The translations under genes were made by a program, and so were the position numbers. Below are positions 52,733 through 61,983 of a DNA stretch of 64,000 bases, one piece after another (positions within the stretch are counted from its first letter, which is position 1; each line of letters opens with the position of its first letter). The notes under the pieces are model-generated. The model was not told the origin of the DNA. It saw only the letters and a list, made by a program, of their open reading frames with translations, and searched no databases. Source of the stretch: Azospirillum humicireducens (GTDB lineage: Bacteria; Pseudomonadota; Alphaproteobacteria; Azospirillales; Azospirillaceae); assembly GCF_001639105.2 (NCBI RefSeq), contig NZ_CP015285.1, forward strand, positions 1,356,501-1,420,500, written 5' to 3'.

Positions 52733-52760
52733 CGGCCCGGCGAATCGACCCGCCGGGCCG
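52733..52760 (+). terminator. Hairpin downstream of guaA
   Basis: A perfect 10-bp GC-rich stem (52733-52742 with 52751-52760) and an 8-base loop start 20 bases after the guaA stop. No T-run. Confidence 0.6.
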
Positions 52761-52883
52761 TCATGCTATCCTGACCGTCATGATGTCCTGACCTTCATCT
52801 CGTTCGAGCGGTGCCGCAGGTCGGCCGACATCGTGATTGCCCGCAGGGCGGGGCTTCGGTGCGCATGTCCCAAGGAACGCCAG

Positions 52884-54446
52884 ATGATGGAAATGACAGG
52901 TTCCCGCGCGCCGATCCTGGGCGACCTGATCGCCCGCCTGCATGGACCGGCCGGAACCGGTGAAGCGCTGAGGGACATCACCGAAGCCTGCGACTCCGCA
53001 CGTATCGCGGGCCTCGGCGGCGATGTCGAGGCGATGGCGGCGCTGGAGGCCGCCACGGCCGCGCTGGACCCCATCCTCCGCGAGTCGGCGCTGGCCTGCG
53101 TTACCGGCGATCTGCGCCGTTACCTGCGCATCCTCGATATGCTGGACAATGTGCTCGATCTGGCGCCGCTGGACGGCATCAACCAGATCTATTGGAGCAT
53201 GCAGCGCCAGCTGTTCCTGATGCGGATGGATTTCGCTTCCGTCCCGGACTTCGTGACCGAACGGGTGCTGCCGTTCTACGAGCGGTTCCTGAAGCAGATT
53301 TCGCTGCGCTTGGGTCTGTCGCCGGTCGCGAGACAGGCGGACAAGCCGGCGACCGGCCGTGTCGTCATCGTCACCAACCAGTTCCTGTCCGACCAGCACC
53401 AGCCGACCCGCGACCTGCTGGCCCAGGCGGTCCGGTTGCAGCGGGATCTGGGGCGGACGGTGCTGGCGCTGAACACCAACATGATGCCGGACCGCTATTA
53501 CAGCCCTTTCATCCCGCCCTTCGCCGCCGCGGTGGAAGAGAGTCTGTCCGGCGACCAGACGATCCAATTCGGAAACGACAGCGTCCGCCTGCTGTCCTCC
53601 ACCGCGCCCGGCATCACCGCCGACAAGCTGAACGGCTTTTTCTCGGCGGTCGAGCAATTCGACCCCGATCTGGTGATCGCCTTCGGCGGATCGGTGATCG
53701 TCGCCGACCTGCTGGCCTCTGCCCGGCCGCTTCTGTGCATTCCGACGACCAGCGGCCAGACGGTCTCGCTCGCCGACATCGTCCTGGATTACGGCGGCCG
53801 GACGGCTCCGCCCGGCGAAGGGCGGCTGGCCCGCTCCTGGCGTCCGTTCCGGTTGGGGATGGCGCTGCGGCAGGACGAAGGCCCGACCAACCGGGCCGAA
53901 TTCGATCTGGCGGACGATGCCTTCCTGTATGTGGTCGTCGGCAACCGCCTGGATGCGGAAGTGGATGCCGCTTTCCTGGCTATCTTGGAACGGGTGCTGG
54001 ATGCTGTCCCGCATGGCGAGGTCCTGTTCGCCGGCCCCGTCGATACGCTGCGGGGCCGTCTCGCCGCCTCCCGCCATGCCGCAAGCCTCCGCTGCCTCGG
54101 CCATGTCGAGCGCATCGGTGCCCTCCTTTCGCTGTGCGACGTCTTTCTCAATCCCCGCCGCACCGGCGGCGGCGGCAGCGCAGCCCAGGCGCTGGCATCC
54201 GGACTGCCGATCCTGGCCTTCGACAGCGGCGACGTGGCAAGCATCGCCGGGCCGGGGTTCGTCGTCGCTACCAACGACTCCTTCGTTGAGCGGGCGGTTG
54301 CGCTGGCGGCCGACCCGTCCCTGTTGTCAGGAAGCCGCGAAGATGCACGCAACCGCTTCGCCGCAGTGAAGCAGGAAGAATCCGACCGGACCCAACTTCC
54401 CGTCTATCTGAACGAGGCGGTCGATCTGTATCGGATGAGGAGCTGA
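52884..54446 (+). CDS. Glycosyltransferase-like protein (GT-B type), function unknown
   Basis: A 520-residue protein. The N-terminal 150 residues are helical; the rest looks like two Rossmann domains: GRVVIVTNQFLSDQHQPTRDL (about 155-175) resembles the donor/acceptor start of GT-B enzymes, and LCDVFLNPRRTGGGGSAAQALASGLP (about 419-444, in parts) is the typical nucleotide-sugar-binding end where GG(S/T) precedes an Ala-rich helix. Probably transfers a sugar to a glycan or protein. AAGGAA lies 6 bases before ATG 52884. Four bases separate its stop from the next gene's start, and both likely work together. Confidence 0.75.
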   Translation: MMEMTGSRAPILGDLIARLHGPAGTGEALRDITEACDSARIAGLGGDVEAMAALEAATAALDPILRESALACVTGDLRRYLRILDMLDNVLDLAPLDGINQIYWSMQRQLFLMRMDFASVPDFVTERVLPFYERFLKQISLRLGLSPVARQADKPATGRVVIVTNQFLSDQHQPTRDLLAQAVRLQRDLGRTVLALNTNMMPDRYYSPFIPPFAAAVEESLSGDQTIQFGNDSVRLLSSTAPGITADKLNGFFSAVEQFDPDLVIAFGGSVIVADLLASARPLLCIPTTSGQTVSLADIVLDYGGRTAPPGEGRLARSWRPFRLGMALRQDEGPTNRAEFDLADDAFLYVVVGNRLDAEVDAAFLAILERVLDAVPHGEVLFAGPVDTLRGRLAASRHAASLRCLGHVERIGALLSLCDVFLNPRRTGGGGSAAQALASGLPILAFDSGDVASIAGPGFVVATNDSFVERAVALAADPSLLSGSREDARNRFAAVKQEESDRTQLPVYLNEAVDLYRMRS

Positions 54447-54450
54447 CCCC

Positions 54451-55677
54451 GTGCGTTTCCTCCTGTGTGGTCACGGCACCTCCGAAATCCTGTGGTCCAT
54501 CCATGCCGCATTGGTCGACCTTGGTCATGACTCGGTGCTGGCCCTGCCGGACATCTCGCAGGACATCATCGACCGTCCCATCGATGCCCTGTTCGTACTA
54601 AACCTCTTCCAAATTCCGCGCGAAACCATCGAGATGCTGCTGGGGTATGTCGCGAGCTTCGGCAAGCGGCCCACGGTCATTCACATCTGCCTGAACCACC
54701 CGGTCGAGGAGATCGGCGCTCAAACGGTGGAGGTGGTCAAAGAGGCCGATCAGTGGATGGATCGGCAGAGTGTTTTCATGTGGTGCATGTGTCCGGCGGC
54801 AGCGCAGCAGGCGAACCGGATGGGTTTGTCGCGCGTTTTTCATGAGCCACTCGGCGTCCATCGCTGGATCTACACCGCGCGATCGGCGGACGGCACGTCC
54901 GATCTCTACAAGCGCTGGATGTCTCTGAACGATACAGGGCTGGCCCGCCATCCCTATGCGGCCATGAGGGGGGAGGCCGATACCGCAGAGGGCGAGGCTC
55001 TGGTCCGGGACCGTTTCCTCTATCTGGGACAGGGCTGGCCGGACCACATCCCGACCGGACCAGAAATCACAGACCAGGCCATCTCCGCCGCTGCCGCGAC
55101 CGTTGCCGGCGTCATGATGGAAAGGCCGGAGTTAAATCGGATTCAGGCGATGGACCAGTGCGGATTGGCCGAGCAGTCGGCGGATCCGGGCTGGTCACTC
55201 CGCTTCAACAGGGCCTTCACCATTGCATTTTCGGTCGAGAACCGCCGCAGATTTTCCACCGCCATCCGCGTTGCCTTCAAGGAGACCTTCATGCTCCGGG
55301 GCAATGGCTGGGAGCGTCTTGGTGTCGATGCAGACCCCATGTCCACGGCTCTGCGGAACGCTTACGGAACCGCAGCCGCCTGCCTGGATTTCGGCAGTCT
55401 CGCCTTTGACACCGCGGTCTTTCCCAGAACGCTGGAGATCATCAAACGGAATGGACTCCTGGTCGGTTGGCGGCACACCGATTCCGCGCGACTTTTCGGC
55501 CCGTACGAGCAGGACCTTGCCTTCATCGATGAATCGGACGCGGTACGGATCCTTGCAAGGCTGGCCGGCGATCCGGATCAGCGTGAGAAACTGCGCAAGG
55601 CCCATCTGAGCTGGGCATTCGACTCTCTGGCCCTCACCGGCATTTTGCCAAGGATCATCGCACGCATGCGACCCTGA
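54451..55677 (+). CDS. Protein of unknown function paired with the glycosyltransferase
   Basis: A 408-residue protein starting at GTG. The first 60 residues (MRFLLCGHGTSEILWSIH, LVDLGHDSVLALPD) resemble the N-terminal Rossmann part of GT-B or CgeB-like glycosyltransferases. The middle has several aromatic-rich helices. No catalytic motif is secure. Codon choice here is visibly less GC-rich at third positions than in the flanking housekeeping genes, a possible sign of acquisition. Context next to a GT-B enzyme suggests glycan or polysaccharide modification. Confidence 0.65.
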   Translation: MRFLLCGHGTSEILWSIHAALVDLGHDSVLALPDISQDIIDRPIDALFVLNLFQIPRETIEMLLGYVASFGKRPTVIHICLNHPVEEIGAQTVEVVKEADQWMDRQSVFMWCMCPAAAQQANRMGLSRVFHEPLGVHRWIYTARSADGTSDLYKRWMSLNDTGLARHPYAAMRGEADTAEGEALVRDRFLYLGQGWPDHIPTGPEITDQAISAAAATVAGVMMERPELNRIQAMDQCGLAEQSADPGWSLRFNRAFTIAFSVENRRRFSTAIRVAFKETFMLRGNGWERLGVDADPMSTALRNAYGTAAACLDFGSLAFDTAVFPRTLEIIKRNGLLVGWRHTDSARLFGPYEQDLAFIDESDAVRILARLAGDPDQREKLRKAHLSWAFDSLALTGILPRIIARMRP

Positions 55678-55704
55678 GCCGACATCCGGTCACGAAGGCC
55701 AACC

Positions 55705-55935
55705 TCAGAACAGCGGTTCGGCGGCCGGTGAGCGGGTGCCCGGTTTCGTGCCGCGCCGCCTGCCGCGGATGGGCTTGGGGCTGGCGGGAAGCAGCCCCTC
55801 TCTCTGGGCGCAGAGATCGTGCCAGACATGTCCCGGCCGCTCCGGCGTCCAGTACATTGGCTCGCCGAGCAGAATGTCTCCCCCACAGCAACTGCAGGGT
55901 GGATATGGGCTGGATGTGTGTTCGGACCTGTCCAT
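55705..55935 (-). CDS. Small zinc-ribbon-like protein
   Basis: A 76-residue protein with PPCSCCGGDILLGEP (about residues 12-26), then HVWHDLCAQ (about 36-44); C-x2-C ... H-x2-C spacing could bind zinc. The C-terminus is Arg/Pro-rich (RGRRRGTKPG). The ATG (complement 55933-55935) follows a GGTGAG box. No family recognised. Confidence 0.6.
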   Translation of the reverse strand: MDRSEHTSSPYPPCSCCGGDILLGEPMYWTPERPGHVWHDLCAQREGLLPASPKPIRGRRRGTKPGTRSPAAEPLF

Positions 55936-56108
55936 CTCACCGTTATGCCAGTGACAAGGCTATCCGTAAGTGATGCGGATCAAATCCAACCGCAAGGGAG
56001 CGAAAAAAGTTAAGCTCAAGGTGCAGGCGGACAGGCATCGGCCATTCGCCCCGTCCTGATCGGGGGGGGAGAGGCGGCACGGCCGCCCTCGCACCTTTTG
56101 CGGTCCCT

Positions 56109-57176
56109 TTACTGTGCGTCCGCCAACGTCACGCAGGCGCGGTCGCGGCCGGCGAGGCTGCCGCAGCCATCGACACGCTGCGAGACGAAACGCATCACCA
56201 CGCGTTCCCCCTTGCCGACCGACTGCGGGGGCAGCAGCGCTTCGGCGACCTGGGTGGTGAATTGCGGGTTGACCCGGTGTGTCACAGGAGCCGGCCGGTT
56301 CTCGGCGCTGGCAACCTTGACCGGCAGGGCGGGTGCTGCGGCCGGCTGCGGCAGCGATGCGACGACCACTGGCGCAGCCGCCGGGACCGGTGCAGTCATC
56401 GGCTCGACAGACCTCTGTTCGGCCGGGCGCGGTTCCATCCGGCGCGGCTCGACGGCCCGCGACGACGGAGCCTCCGCGGCGGCGACCATGACGGGAGCCG
56501 GCTGTTGAGTCTGAACCGGGGCAACCGGCTGGCCGCCGCGCGGCTTCGGCGCATCGTCCGGCACCACCGCGATCTCGATGGCACCGGCACCGGCCGCCAA
56601 GGACGGCTCGCGTGGAGCGGAGCCGCGCAGCACCGGGGTCAGGGCGGCCAGATACAGCTTCGTCTCGCGCGGCAGCCGCTGCTTGCCGGCCAGATGCTGG
56701 GCATAGCAGGCCGGTCCGCAATTGTAGGCGGCCAGGAAGCCAGGCGCCCCGAAAAGGTCGTACATCTCGCGCAGATAGGCGGTGCCGGCCAGGATGTTGT
56801 CGCGCGGATCGGATGGATCGGGCCCCAGCCCGTACTGCGTCCGCATCAGCTCGTAGGTGCCGGGCATCACCTGCATCAGGCCGAGAGCCCCGGCGGAACT
56901 GGTCAGAACCTTGCCATTGCGGGCGGTGGCGCGGCCATTGCTCTCCCGCATCATCACCGCGCGGATCCACTTCTCCGGCATGTCGTAGCGCTGGGAGGCC
57001 TCGCGGATCATCGGAACCCAGCGCGCCAGCGGATCGTTCGGGTCCGGGAGTTCGGCAGTTTCGACAGCGGGTGCCGTCTGCACCTGCGGCGCTTCGGTGG
57101 CACAGCCGGCCAGACCGAGCGCGAGGCACAGGATAGCTCCGGCGGCGTGGATCGTCGCGAGGTTCCGTTTGACCAC
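56109..57176 (-). CDS. Lytic transglycosylase lipoprotein (SLT domain)
   Basis: A 355-residue lipoprotein: signal peptide with lipobox LAGC (Cys24), SLT domain (about residues 45-185) with catalytic Glu in MMRESNGR, SSAGALGLMQVMPGTY, and the late AAYNCGPACY, which together define family 1 transglycosylases that cleave peptidoglycan glycan strands to 1,6-anhydro products. A long Pro/Ala/Val-rich periplasmic tail follows. The start GTG at 57176 gives VKRNLATIHAA, a normal lipoprotein n-region; a TTG at 57212 would prepend 12 residues without a binding site. Divergent from the RND pair. Confidence 0.9.
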   Translation of the reverse strand: MVKRNLATIHAAGAILCLALGLAGCATEAPQVQTAPAVETAELPDPNDPLARWVPMIREASQRYDMPEKWIRAVMMRESNGRATARNGKVLTSSAGALGLMQVMPGTYELMRTQYGLGPDPSDPRDNILAGTAYLREMYDLFGAPGFLAAYNCGPACYAQHLAGKQRLPRETKLYLAALTPVLRGSAPREPSLAAGAGAIEIAVVPDDAPKPRGGQPVAPVQTQQPAPVMVAAAEAPSSRAVEPRRMEPRPAEQRSVEPMTAPVPAAAPVVVASLPQPAAAPALPVKVASAENRPAPVTHRVNPQFTTQVAEALLPPQSVGKGERVVMRFVSQRVDGCGSLAGRDRACVTLADAQ

Positions 57177-57525
57177 TAGGGAATTTCCGTGCTGTTGGCG
57201 CGGGCGGGACAAGAGATGGATCGCTTTTCGATGTATAGCCCACGGCTGTCAAGCGACAACGCGACCGTTTTCGGAATCCTGTCCCGAAGATGCCCCAAAA
57301 AAGCCCTATTGATCCCTTGTCCTGAAGTGGACAATTAGGATTTTCGGCAAATGTCGGTATGTCTATGTTGGCTGTCCCTTCGAGCAGGACAGTCCCGTCA
57401 CAAACCGCGACAATGGGAACCTTGACGGAACATCGGCGCCACCCTTAATGGATGGCGACGGCCGCGCCCTCAACCGGTACCGACAGAGAAGACTGCGCAG
57501 GCCCGGCCGAACTGGATCAAGCATC
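57177..57525. other. Divergent intergenic region between transglycosylase and efflux genes
   Basis: About 350 bases. No gene is visible. The centre is AT-richer and contains the two inverted repeats listed separately, plus isolated TGTCC half-sites around 57280-57290. Promoters for the RND pair (rightward) and the lipoprotein (leftward) are expected here. Confidence 0.6.
57317..57334. promoter_or_regulatory. Inverted-repeat operator TTGTCC-N6-GGACAA
   Basis: A perfect 6-base inverted repeat with 6-base spacer (57317-57322 and 57329-57334) in the divergent region before the RND efflux genes. A related repeat, CTGTCC-N9-GGACAG, lies at 57372-57392. Shared TGTCC half-sites suggest a TetR- or MarR-type regulator. 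None is encoded nearby. Confidence 0.55.
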
Positions 57526-58743
57526 ATGACCGCCCCGCAACGGACCGTCCCCCCGGCCCCTCAGCCGTTCGAGCCGGAGCGGCCTCCACCGCAAGACGAC
57601 GCCCGTGCCCGCCCGCGGCGCTTCCGCTGGCTCGGTTGGCTCGTTCTTCTGCTGGTTGCGGTCGGCGGGCTGGCCATGTGGCGGACCCAGGGCCCGGATG
57701 CGCACCATGCGGTTCCGCCCGTGCCGGCCGCCGAGCGCCCGGTGGAACTGTCGGCGCTGGAGGTGACGACCGTCGCCCCCCGCGCGCTGACCGAGACCGT
57801 CCGCCTCAGCGGGTCCGTCTCGCCCATGGAACAGTCGGCGGTCAAGGCGGAGGTGTCGGCCCGGCTGGCCGAGGTGCCGGTGCGCGAGGGGCAGGCCGTG
57901 CGCCGGGGGGAGGTGCTGGCCCGCTTCGAGACGGTGGAGCTTGCCGCCCGCCTGAACGAGAAGCAGGCCAATCTTGAAGGCGCCCGCGCCCAGCTGGTCC
58001 TGGCGGAGAGGACGCTGGCCAAGAACCGCACGCTGAACCGCAACAACATCGTCTCCGACACCAGCCTGGATCAGGCGGAAAGCAGCTTCGGCTTCCAACG
58101 GGCGCAGGTGGACGCGCTGGCCGCCCAGGTGGAGCTGGCGCGCAAGGCCCTGCGCGACGCGGTGGTGGCGAGCCCCATCGACGGGATGGTCGCTACCCGC
58201 TCTGTCAATCCGGGGGAAAATCTGGCGGTGAATGCCGCCATGTTCACCATCGTCGACTTGTCGCGGGTGGAGGTGGAGGCCACCGTCCCGGCGGAACAGG
58301 TGGCGAGGCTGGCAGTCGGCCAGACCGCCCGGCTTCGCGTCGAGGGCTTTGGCGAGCGTGAGTTCGCCGGCCGCGTCGCCCGCATCAACCCGATGGCGCG
58401 GGCGGGATCGCGTGCCATCCCGGTCTATGTGACGGTCGACAACGGGGACGGCGCCCTGCGCGGCGGCATGTTCGCCAGCGGCGAGGTTCTGGTGGCGGAG
58501 GCATCGGGCGCCATCGCCGTGCCGCCGGTCGCCATCCGCCACGACGGACAGGGGGATTTCGTGCTGGCGGTCGCCGATGGACGCACCGTGCGCCGCCCGG
58601 TCACGCGGGTGGCCCAATGGGCGCGCGGCGATCTGGTGCAGGTGGAGGGGCTGGCGCCGGGCGACAGGATCGTCACCGGCAACCTGCCCGGCCTGACCGC
58701 CGGCCGCTCGGTCGCGGTCGCCGGCTCGGCCACCGGCTCCTGA
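57526..58743 (+). CDS. RND efflux periplasmic adaptor (membrane fusion protein)
   Basis: A 405-residue HlyD/AcrA-like adaptor. A membrane anchor (about residues 27-46), biotinyl-lipoyl-like half-motifs around VREGQAVRRGEVLARFETV (about 110-128), an alpha hairpin (about 135-200; LNRNNIVSDTSLDQAESSF) and a beta-barrel/MP domain (SPIDGMVATRSVNPGENL near 210). It joins the RND pump downstream, 15 bases away, to an outer membrane channel not seen here. The ATG 57526 gives a hydrophilic start. Confidence 0.93.
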   Translation: MTAPQRTVPPAPQPFEPERPPPQDDARARPRRFRWLGWLVLLLVAVGGLAMWRTQGPDAHHAVPPVPAAERPVELSALEVTTVAPRALTETVRLSGSVSPMEQSAVKAEVSARLAEVPVREGQAVRRGEVLARFETVELAARLNEKQANLEGARAQLVLAERTLAKNRTLNRNNIVSDTSLDQAESSFGFQRAQVDALAAQVELARKALRDAVVASPIDGMVATRSVNPGENLAVNAAMFTIVDLSRVEVEATVPAEQVARLAVGQTARLRVEGFGEREFAGRVARINPMARAGSRAIPVYVTVDNGDGALRGGMFASGEVLVAEASGAIAVPPVAIRHDGQGDFVLAVADGRTVRRPVTRVAQWARGDLVQVEGLAPGDRIVTGNLPGLTAGRSVAVAGSATGS

Positions 58744-58758
58744 GCCTCGGACAGCCCC

Positions 58759-61700
58759 ATGCCGATCACCCGCATCAGCGTCGACAACCCGGTCTTCGCC
58801 ACCATGATGATGGTGGCGTTGATGGTGCTCGGCCTCTTCTCCTACAACCGTTTGGGCGTCGACCTGTTTCCCGACGTGGATTTCCCGGTGGTGGTGGTCA
58901 GCACCGCCTATCCCGGCGCCAGCCCGGAAACGGTGGAGACCGACATCACCCGCCCGGTCGAGGATGCGATCAACACCATCGCCGGCATCAAGACGCTGAC
59001 CTCGCGCTCCTACGAGGGTCAGTCGGTGGTGATCGCGGAGTTCGACCTGAAGACCTCCTCGGTCCAGGCGCTGCAGGATGTGCGCGAAAAGGTCTCGGCC
59101 ATCCGCGCCAGCTTCCGCGACGAGGTGAAGGATCCGCAGATCACCCGCTTCAATCCCGACGACCAGCCCATCCTGTCCATCGCGGTGACGTCGGACCTGC
59201 GCTCCTTGCGCGACCTGACCACGCTGACCGACCAGATCATCCTGAAGCGGCTGCAGAATGTCCGTGGCGTCGGCAAGGCAACCATCGCCGGCGGTGTGAA
59301 GCGCCAGATCCTGGTGCGCCTGAAGCCGGAAAAACTGGAAGCCCTGACTGTCGGCGTCGACGAGGTGATCGCGACCGTCACCGGCGAGAACCAGGACGTG
59401 CCCGCCGGCACCGTCACCGGCCAGGGGCGGGAACGAGTGGTCCAGGTGGAAGGGCGCGTGCGCAACCCGCGCGACCTGCTGGATCTGATCGTCGCCCGTC
59501 GCGGCGAGAGCCCCGTTCGCCTCGGTCAGGTCGCCGAGGTGATCGACGGACAGCAGGAGCAGGACTCCGCCGCCATGCTGAACGGCGCCCCGGCGCTGGC
59601 GGTCGATGTGGTGAAGGTCCAGGGCGCCAACACGGTAGAGGTCGCGCGCGGCCTGCATGCGGCGATCCAGGATCTGCGGACCAACGGCTCGCTGCCGCCC
59701 GACGTGACGCTGGCGGTGGTGCGCGACAGCTCCCGCGGGATCACCAACTCGCTGAGCAACGTGCAGAAGACCCTGGTCGAGGGCGGCATCCTGACGATCC
59801 TGATCGTCATGATCTTCCTGGGGTCCTGGCGCAGCACGGTCATCACCGCGCTGACCCTGCCGGTCGCCGTGCTGGGCACCTTCGGCATGCTGGCGGCGAT
59901 GGGCTTCACCCTGAACATGATGACGCTGATGGCGCTGTCGCTCGCCATCGGCATCCTGATCGACGACGCCATCGTGGTGCGCGAGAACATCATGCGCCAC
60001 CTCGCCCGCGGCCAGGGCCACCGGCAGGCCGCGCTCGACGGAACGGCGGAGATCGGGCTGGCGGTGCTGGCGACCACGCTGACCATCGTCGCGGTGTTCC
60101 TGCCGGTCGCCTTCATGGGCGGCATCATCGGCCGCTTCTTCCTGCAATTCGGCATCACCGTCTCGGCGGCGGTGCTGATCTCGCTGTTCGTGTCCTTCAC
60201 GCTCGATCCGATGCTGTCCAGCGTGTGGTACGACCCGGCGGCACACGGCAAGCATGGCCGATCCATCTTCGGCCGCTTCGCGGAGCGGTTCGAGCGCGGG
60301 TTCAATGCCGTCTCGCACGGTTACGGCGCGGTTCTGCGCTGGGGCCTGCGCCACCGCTGGCTGGTGATGGTCGTGGCACTGGCGACCTTCTTCGGCAGCT
60401 TCCTGCTGGTGCCGCGCATCGGCGTGGAATTCGTGCCGGCCGCCGACCTGGGCGAGCAGATCGTCGAGGTTGAGACCCCCGTCGGCTCCTCGCTCGCCAC
60501 CACCACCGCCAAGACCAAGCAGGTGGAGGCGGCGATCCGCGAGTTTCCGGAGATCGCCTACACCTACAGCACCGTCAACACCGGCGTGTCGATCGGCCAC
60601 AACCGCGGCAGCATCTATCTGCGCTACACCCCCATCGACCAGCGCAAGCGGTCCCCGAACGATCTCGCTCCGCTGCTGCGCGAGCGGCTGTTGGCGATTC
60701 CCGGCGTCACCATCGGCATCGCCATCCCCGGCGTCGGCGGCGTGCAGAAGCAGATCCAGGTCTCGGTGCAGGGCCGCGACATCGCGGAACTGGACCGGCT
60801 GTCGCAGAAGGTCGTCGGCGCCATGCGCGCCATCCCCGGCTTCGTCGACGTCGACAGCACGCTGAAGGCCGCCAAGCCGACGCTGGCCATCCGGCTGAAG
60901 CGCGACATCGCCAGCGACCTCGGCATCGGCACCGCCAAGATGGCCGACACCCTGCGCCCGCTGTTCGCGGGCGACACGGCGTCGAGCTGGAAGGCGCCGG
61001 ACGGCGAGAGCTACGACGTGCTGGTCCGCCTGCCCGAAGGCGACCGCGCCGGCCGCGCCGACCTCGACCGCATCCATTTTGCCGGCGGGAAGGACGCCAA
61101 CGGCACGCCGCGCATGATTCCTCTGTCCCAGGTGGCGGAGGTGGTGACGACGCTCGGCGCCTCGCAGATCAACCGGCGCGACCTGCAGCGCGAGGTGAAT
61201 GTCCAGGCCAACGTCCAGGGGCGCGCCGCCGGCGATGCCGGGCGGGAGCTGCAGGCGGAATTGGCGAAGATCGAGCTGCCGCCCGGCTACCGCATCGTGT
61301 TCGGCGGATCCACCAAGGATATCGCGGAGACCAGCAGCTACGCGGTGCAGGCATTGGCGCTCGCCGTCATCCTGATCTACCTGATCCTGGCCTCGCAGTT
61401 CGGCAGCTTTCTGCAACCGCTCGCCATCATGGCCTCGCTGCCGCTGTCGCTGGTCGGCGTGTTCCTGGGGCTTCTGGCGGCGGGATCGACGCTGAACATC
61501 TTCAGCGCCATCGGCTTCATCATGCTGATGGGTCTGGTGACCAAGAACGCCATCCTGCTGGTCGATTTCGCCAACCAGGCGCGCAAGCGGGGCGCCGGCC
61601 TGCACGACGCCCTGGTGGAGGCCGGCATCATCCGCCTGCGCCCCATCGTTATGACCACCGCCGCCATGATCTTCGGCATGATCCCGCTGGCGCTCGGCAT

Positions 61701-61884
61701 CGGCGAGGGAGCGCAGCAACGCGCCCCAATGGCCCACGCGGTGATCGGCGGCCTCTTGTCCTCCACCATCCTGACGCTGCTGGTGGTGCCGGTGGCGCTG
61801 ACCTATCTGGACGCCCTGTCGCGCCGGATGAAGCGCTGGTTCGCCCACACCGATCCCGACACCCAACAGCATCCGGCGGAGTGA
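58759..61884 (+). CDS. RND multidrug efflux permease (HAE1 family)
   Basis: A 1041-residue proton-driven inner-membrane exporter. It starts RISVDNPVFATMMMVALMVLG, contains 12 transmembrane helices and two large periplasmic loops, and in TM4 carries GILIDDAIVVREN with the two proton-relay Asp residues; TTLTIVAVFLPVAFMGG follows, and a symmetric block LLVDFANQARKR lies in TM10. Substrates are not predictable. No outer-membrane TolC-like gene is adjacent, so a shared channel is likely. A repeat-type palindrome follows the stop. Confidence 0.97.
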   Translation: MPITRISVDNPVFATMMMVALMVLGLFSYNRLGVDLFPDVDFPVVVVSTAYPGASPETVETDITRPVEDAINTIAGIKTLTSRSYEGQSVVIAEFDLKTSSVQALQDVREKVSAIRASFRDEVKDPQITRFNPDDQPILSIAVTSDLRSLRDLTTLTDQIILKRLQNVRGVGKATIAGGVKRQILVRLKPEKLEALTVGVDEVIATVTGENQDVPAGTVTGQGRERVVQVEGRVRNPRDLLDLIVARRGESPVRLGQVAEVIDGQQEQDSAAMLNGAPALAVDVVKVQGANTVEVARGLHAAIQDLRTNGSLPPDVTLAVVRDSSRGITNSLSNVQKTLVEGGILTILIVMIFLGSWRSTVITALTLPVAVLGTFGMLAAMGFTLNMMTLMALSLAIGILIDDAIVVRENIMRHLARGQGHRQAALDGTAEIGLAVLATTLTIVAVFLPVAFMGGIIGRFFLQFGITVSAAVLISLFVSFTLDPMLSSVWYDPAAHGKHGRSIFGRFAERFERGFNAVSHGYGAVLRWGLRHRWLVMVVALATFFGSFLLVPRIGVEFVPAADLGEQIVEVETPVGSSLATTTAKTKQVEAAIREFPEIAYTYSTVNTGVSIGHNRGSIYLRYTPIDQRKRSPNDLAPLLRERLLAIPGVTIGIAIPGVGGVQKQIQVSVQGRDIAELDRLSQKVVGAMRAIPGFVDVDSTLKAAKPTLAIRLKRDIASDLGIGTAKMADTLRPLFAGDTASSWKAPDGESYDVLVRLPEGDRAGRADLDRIHFAGGKDANGTPRMIPLSQVAEVVTTLGASQINRRDLQREVNVQANVQGRAAGDAGRELQAELAKIELPPGYRIVFGGSTKDIAETSSYAVQALALAVILIYLILASQFGSFLQPLAIMASLPLSLVGVFLGLLAAGSTLNIFSAIGFIMLMGLVTKNAILLVDFANQARKRGAGLHDALVEAGIIRLRPIVMTTAAMIFGMIPLALGIGEGAQQRAPMAHAVIGGLLSSTILTLLVVPVALTYLDALSRRMKRWFAHTDPDTQQHPAE

Positions 61885-61914
61885 GGGTCAGGCGATACGC
61901 TCCCCCTCGATCAG

Positions 61915-61944
61915 CCGTCATCCCCGCGAAGGCGGGGATGACGG
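61915..61944. repeat. Dispersed palindrome (REP-like) with 13-bp stem
   Basis: CCGTCATCCCCGC and its complement form a perfect 13-bp stem with a GAAG loop between the efflux gene and the convergent patatin gene. This sequence type is a common dispersed extragenic palindrome in proteobacteria and may also stop transcription. Confidence 0.85.
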
Positions 61945-61983
61945 GCAGGTAAAGGCTCAGCAAATATCCATGCGACGCCAGAA

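Noticed and set aside
57517-61872. Leftward frame of 1451 residues opposite the RND genes
   Set aside because: Composition dominated by Asp, His, Gln, Arg and Gly, typical of the antisense of GC-rich coding sequence. The plus strand encodes unmistakable adaptor and permease proteins.
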